Source of the DNA: Polaromonas sp.
GTDB taxonomy: Bacteria > Pseudomonadota > Gammaproteobacteria > Burkholderiales > Burkholderiaceae_C
Direction of reading: 5' to 3'
DNA length: 53,369 bases
Assembly: GCA_028292745.1 (NCBI GenBank)
Contig: JAQGLT010000104.1
Coordinates: 1 to 53,369, forward strand
In this document: positions 49,565 to 53,369 of the stretch, piece by piece
How positions within the stretch are numbered: the first letter of the stretch is position 1
How the letters are laid out: each line of letters begins with the position of its first letter
Position numbers and translations under genes: made by a program
The notes under the pieces: generated by a model
What the model was told of the DNA's origin: nothing
What the model saw: only the letters and a program-made list of their open reading frames with translations
The model's database searches: none

Positions 49565-51025
49565 ATGATCCCCATCAACCTCCACCAGATCGCCCTCGAC
49601 GCCATGCGGACCAGAGGCCTGCTGCCTGTCTTCGCGCCAGAGGCGCTGCAGGAAGCCGAGGACGCCCACCAGACGCCGCCCGAGCGCGACAGCTACATCC
49701 GCGACCTGCGCGAGCTGAGCTGGTTTTCCATCGACAACGACGACACCCGCGACCTGGACCAGCTGAGCGTGGCCGAGCCGCTGGCCCTGGGCGCCACGCG
49801 CCTGCGGGTGGCGGTGGCCGATGTCGACGCGAAGGTCGCCCCCGGCAGCGCGGTGGACCGCCATGCGGCGGCCAACACCACGTCGGTGTACACGGCGGCC
49901 GGCGTGTTCCCGATGCTGCCCGAGGCGCTGTCCAACGACCTGACCTCGCTGCACGAAGACCAGCAGCGCCTGGCGGTGGTGGTCGAGATGCAGGTCGAGG
50001 CCGACGGCACCGTGTCCTCGTCCAGCGTCTACCGGGCGGCGGTGCGCAACCGCGCCAAGCTGACCTACGACGGCGTTTCAAGCTGGCTCGACGGCACGGC
50101 GCCGCCCCCGCCGCAGATCGTCCGCGTGCCGGGGCTGGAGGCGCAGGTGCGGCTGCACGACGCGCTGGCCGGCCAGCTGCGCCAGTGGCGGCAGGCGCGC
50201 GGCGCGCTCAACGTCAACACGGTGTCGGCCCGCCCGGTGTTCGAGGACGGGCGGCTGGTGGACCTGCGCGCCGACAACAAAAACCGCGCCAAGGACCTGA
50301 TCGCCGACCTGATGATCGCCACCAATGGCGCCACGGCCCGCTTTCTGGCCGACCGGGGCCTGCCGTCGCTGCGCCGCTTTCTGCAGGCGCCGCGCCGCTG
50401 GGACCGCATCGTCGCGCTGGCCGCCAGCCACGGCGCGCAGCTGCCGGCCGCGCCCGATGCGCTGGCGCTCGACCGCTTCCTGAGCGCCCGCCGGCTGGCC
50501 GACCCGGCCGAATTCGCCGACCTGTCGCTGGCGGTGGTGAAGATGCTCGGCTCGGGCGAGTACGTCTCGGCGCCCGCGGCGGCGGCCGGCACGGCGGAGC
50601 TCGGGCACTTTGGCCTGGCGGTGAACGATTACGCCCATTCCACCGCGCCCAACCGGCGCTTTCCCGACCTGGTGACGCAGCGCCTGCTCAAGGCCGCCAT
50701 CGCCGGCGACGCGCCGCCCTATTCGGCCGAGCAGCTGGCCGAGATTGCCCGGCACTGCACGCTGCAGGAGGACAACGCCAGCAAGGTCGAGCGCCAGGTG
50801 CTCAAGGCCGCCGGCGCCTACCTGCTGCAGGGGCGCATCGGCGAGGTGTTCGACGCGCTGGTCACCGGCGCGGCGGCCAAGGGCACGTTTGTGCGCATCG
50901 GCCGCCCGCTGCTCGAAGGCCGGGTGGTGCGGGGCTTTGAAGGGCTGGACGTGGGCGATGCGCTGCGCGTGCGGCTGCTGGCGGTGGACGCGGAAAAAAG
51001 CTTCATCGATTTCGAACGCGCCTGA
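49565..51025 (+). CDS. RNB-domain ribonuclease (RNase II family, compact form)
   Basis: This 486-residue 3'-5' exoribonuclease lacks the N-terminal cold-shock domains of RNase II and RNase R. The RNB domain starts near residue 51 and holds the catalytic Asp cluster in SIDNDDTRDLDQ (55-66). AVADVDAKVAPGSAVDRHAA, ANTTSVYTAAGVFPMLPEAL and YAHSTAPNRRFPDLVTQRLL (substrate-binding Arg) follow. The last 80 residues form an S1-like domain. The start at 49565 gives MIPINLHQIALDAM, usual for this subgroup in Burkholderiales. It stands alone. Confidence 0.9.
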   Translation: MIPINLHQIALDAMRTRGLLPVFAPEALQEAEDAHQTPPERDSYIRDLRELSWFSIDNDDTRDLDQLSVAEPLALGATRLRVAVADVDAKVAPGSAVDRHAAANTTSVYTAAGVFPMLPEALSNDLTSLHEDQQRLAVVVEMQVEADGTVSSSSVYRAAVRNRAKLTYDGVSSWLDGTAPPPPQIVRVPGLEAQVRLHDALAGQLRQWRQARGALNVNTVSARPVFEDGRLVDLRADNKNRAKDLIADLMIATNGATARFLADRGLPSLRRFLQAPRRWDRIVALAASHGAQLPAAPDALALDRFLSARRLADPAEFADLSLAVVKMLGSGEYVSAPAAAAGTAELGHFGLAVNDYAHSTAPNRRFPDLVTQRLLKAAIAGDAPPYSAEQLAEIARHCTLQEDNASKVERQVLKAAGAYLLQGRIGEVFDALVTGAAAKGTFVRIGRPLLEGRVVRGFEGLDVGDALRVRLLAVDAEKSFIDFERA

Positions 51026-51151
51026 CGCGCCGCGCGCCGCCCGTGCCGGGCGAATGTAACGTCCGGTGAGGCGGCCCTTGCAGTGCGCGACGGCGGCGCC
51101 ATCTGGGCTGGACAAGTCCCGCCGGGACACATCAACGCAAGGAATCCGCCC

Positions 51152-51433
51152 ATGTTCAAACGCCTGACCCTGCTCTGGACCGTGCTGCGCGGCGACGCCC
51201 GGCAGTTGTGGTTCGCGCTGCGCCATCCGGACGCGCCCGGGTGGCTGAAGTGGGGCTGCGCCTTCATCGCGCTGTACCTGTTCTCGCCAATCGACCTCAT
51301 CCCCGACGTGCTGCCGGTGATCGGCATGGTCGACGACCTGGTGCTGGTGCCGCTGGCGATTCGCTGGCTGCTGGGGCGCCTGCCGCCGCATATCGTCCAG
51401 GCGGCCAACGGGCGGCGTGCCAAATTCAAGTGA
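51152..51433 (+). CDS. DUF1232 (YkvA-like) membrane protein
   Basis: This protein of 93 residues has a DUF1232 segment, LYLFSPIDLIPDVLPVIGMVDDLVLVPLAI, whose first part is the signature SPIDLIPD. It has one or two membrane helices. I chose the ATG at 51152 (MFKRLTLLWT); an ATG at 51083 adds an unrelated stretch. It lies 126 bases after the RNB gene in the same orientation. Function of the family is unknown. The tail is basic (NGRRAKFK), so probably on the cytoplasmic side. Confidence 0.85.
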   Translation: MFKRLTLLWTVLRGDARQLWFALRHPDAPGWLKWGCAFIALYLFSPIDLIPDVLPVIGMVDDLVLVPLAIRWLLGRLPPHIVQAANGRRAKFK

Positions 51434-51560
51434 CCTGGGCGCCGCCGGCGCCGGCGCCGGCGGCCGTTGCCGGATAAGCGCGAGCTGCTGTGAAAGGAGC
51501 GAAACCCCTGCGTCTGGCAGTGCGCCGGCCACCGGTTTTGTTGTCGGCCAGCCATGAAAA

Positions 51561-51580
51561 AACGCGCCCGAAGGCGCGTT
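51561..51580. terminator. Rho-independent terminator of gap
   Basis: AACGCGCC and GGCGCGTT form an 8-bp stem with loop CGAA. On the minus strand a run of six T follows, so it ends the gap transcript; on the plus strand TTTTGATTT follows, so it may also stop transcripts from the DUF1232 side. Confidence 0.88.
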
Positions 51581-51602
51581 TTGATTTGGGGCAAGCGGCG
51601 AA

Positions 51603-52673
<1,071 letters not shown>

Positions 52674-52677
52674 TCAT

Positions 52678-53369
52678 TTATTTCTTGCGCAGCACCTTGC
52701 GCACGGTTGCGGCCACGTTCTCGGGCGTGAAGCCGAAATGCTGGAACAGCACGCTGGCCGGCGCCGACTCGCCGAAGGTGTCGATGCCGACAACCGCCGC
52801 GCAGCCGTATTTCCACCAGCCGTCGGTCACGCCCATTTCCACCGCGATGCGCGGCAGGCCCTCGGGCAGCACCTTCGATTTGTAGGCCGCGTCCTGGCGG
52901 TCGAAGGTGGTGGTGCTGGGCATCGACACCACGCGAACAGCAATCTTTTGCGTGGCAAGCAGCTCCTGCGCCTTCAGCGCCAGCTGCACTTCCGAGCCGG
53001 TGGCAATGATGACGGCCTGGGCCTTGGTCTTCAGGCCGACTTCCTCCGGCCCGGCCAGCACGTAGGCGCCCTTGCTGATCATGCCCACATCGTTTTTCGG
53101 CGCATACGGCAGGTTCTGGCGGCTCAGCAGCAGCGCCGTCGGCCGGGTCTGGTTCTGCAGCGCCACGGCCCAGGCCACTGCCGTCTCGGCGGTGTCGCCC
53201 GGACGCCAGACATCGAGGTTGGGAATCAGCCGCAGGCTGGCCGCATGCTCGATCGACTGGTGCGTCGGGCCGTCCTCGCCCAGGCCGATGGAGTCGTGGG
53301 TGAACACATGCACCACGCGCAGCTTCATCAGCGCGGCCATGCGGATGGCGTTGCGGCTGTAGTCGCTGA
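52678..53369 (-). CDS. tkt: Transketolase, C-terminal part (cut by right edge)
   Basis: About 230 C-terminal residues of transketolase, which moves two-carbon units in the pentose-phosphate pathway. The frame stays open to the right edge (SDYSRNAIRMAALM). FTHDSIGLGEDGPTHQSIEH is the transketolase signature region with the conserved His, followed by LRLIPNLDVWRPGD and a C-terminal domain ending VAATVRKVLRKK. The N-terminal two thirds, including the thiamine diphosphate site, lie outside the window. gap follows 76 bases downstream. Confidence 0.95.
   Translation of the reverse strand, partial: SDYSRNAIRMAALMKLRVVHVFTHDSIGLGEDGPTHQSIEHAASLRLIPNLDVWRPGDTAETAVAWAVALQNQTRPTALLLSRQNLPYAPKNDVGMISKGAYVLAGPEEVGLKTKAQAVIIATGSEVQLALKAQELLATQKIAVRVVSMPSTTTFDRQDAAYKSKVLPEGLPRIAVEMGVTDGWWKYGCAAVVGIDTFGESAPASVLFQHFGFTPENVAATVRKVLRKK

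Overview
The window looks like chromosomal DNA of a betaproteobacterium of the family Comamonadaceae, close to Polaromonas or Rhodoferax. The reasons are high GC (about 65-72% in most genes), several Bug-type solute receptors with tripartite tricarboxylate transporter (TTT) permeases, and many copies of a dispersed intergenic repeat (core like ATAGCTGCTTGCGCA) that I associate with this family. No rRNA, tRNA or CRISPR array was seen.

Layout. 0-1.1 kb: end of an insertion sequence (IS) abutting a Bug receptor gene. 1.5-11 kb: catabolic cluster 1. On the minus strand it holds a double-VOC protein, tctB, tctA, a Bug receptor, a second ModA-like receptor, an MmgE/PrpD protein, an SDR and an AbrB-family membrane protein. 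A LysR gene diverges from it and an isopropylmalate-dehydrogenase-family enzyme converges on it. 12.4-17.3 kb: cluster 2, with tctB, tctA, a Bug receptor, an amidase and a small AtzG/GatC-like partner. 17.5-22.1 kb: a YbaK-DUF1289 fusion, an exported aldo/keto reductase, an SDR and a zinc alcohol dehydrogenase. 22.5-27.6 kb: a surface and stress region with an FGE-fold lipoprotein, a leucine-rich-repeat kinase, a collagen-like lipoprotein and two DUF2382 stress proteins. 28.4-32 kb: pirin, a ferritin-like protein, a lone receiver domain and a small conserved ORF. 32.5-38.9 kb: an acyltransferase, then a GH2 glycosidase-galT-galK operon and a DUF3616 protein.

39.0-43.2 kb is the most striking part. 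It is a lower-GC module (aroQ, an orphan TRAP receptor, an IclR regulator with a perfect palindromic operator, and a PRISE-like reductase). Degenerate IS5-type transposase remnants in the same orientation lie at both ends, and the outer limits carry matching inverted repeats next to a TTA duplication. It reads as a mobilised catabolic cassette. 43.3-49.3 kb holds a small protein, a LysR-MFS pair, Hsp20, YjbQ and a HipBA toxin-antitoxin pair with an operator. 49.5-53.4 kb holds an RNB exonuclease, a DUF1232 protein, and the gap-tkt central-carbon pair cut by the right edge.

The first 17 kb and the 39-43 kb module suggest an organism that scavenges organic acids, amides and aromatic or alicyclic acids through many binding-protein systems. 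The galactoside operon adds sugar use. All substrates are inferred from families and neighbours, not read from the sequence.
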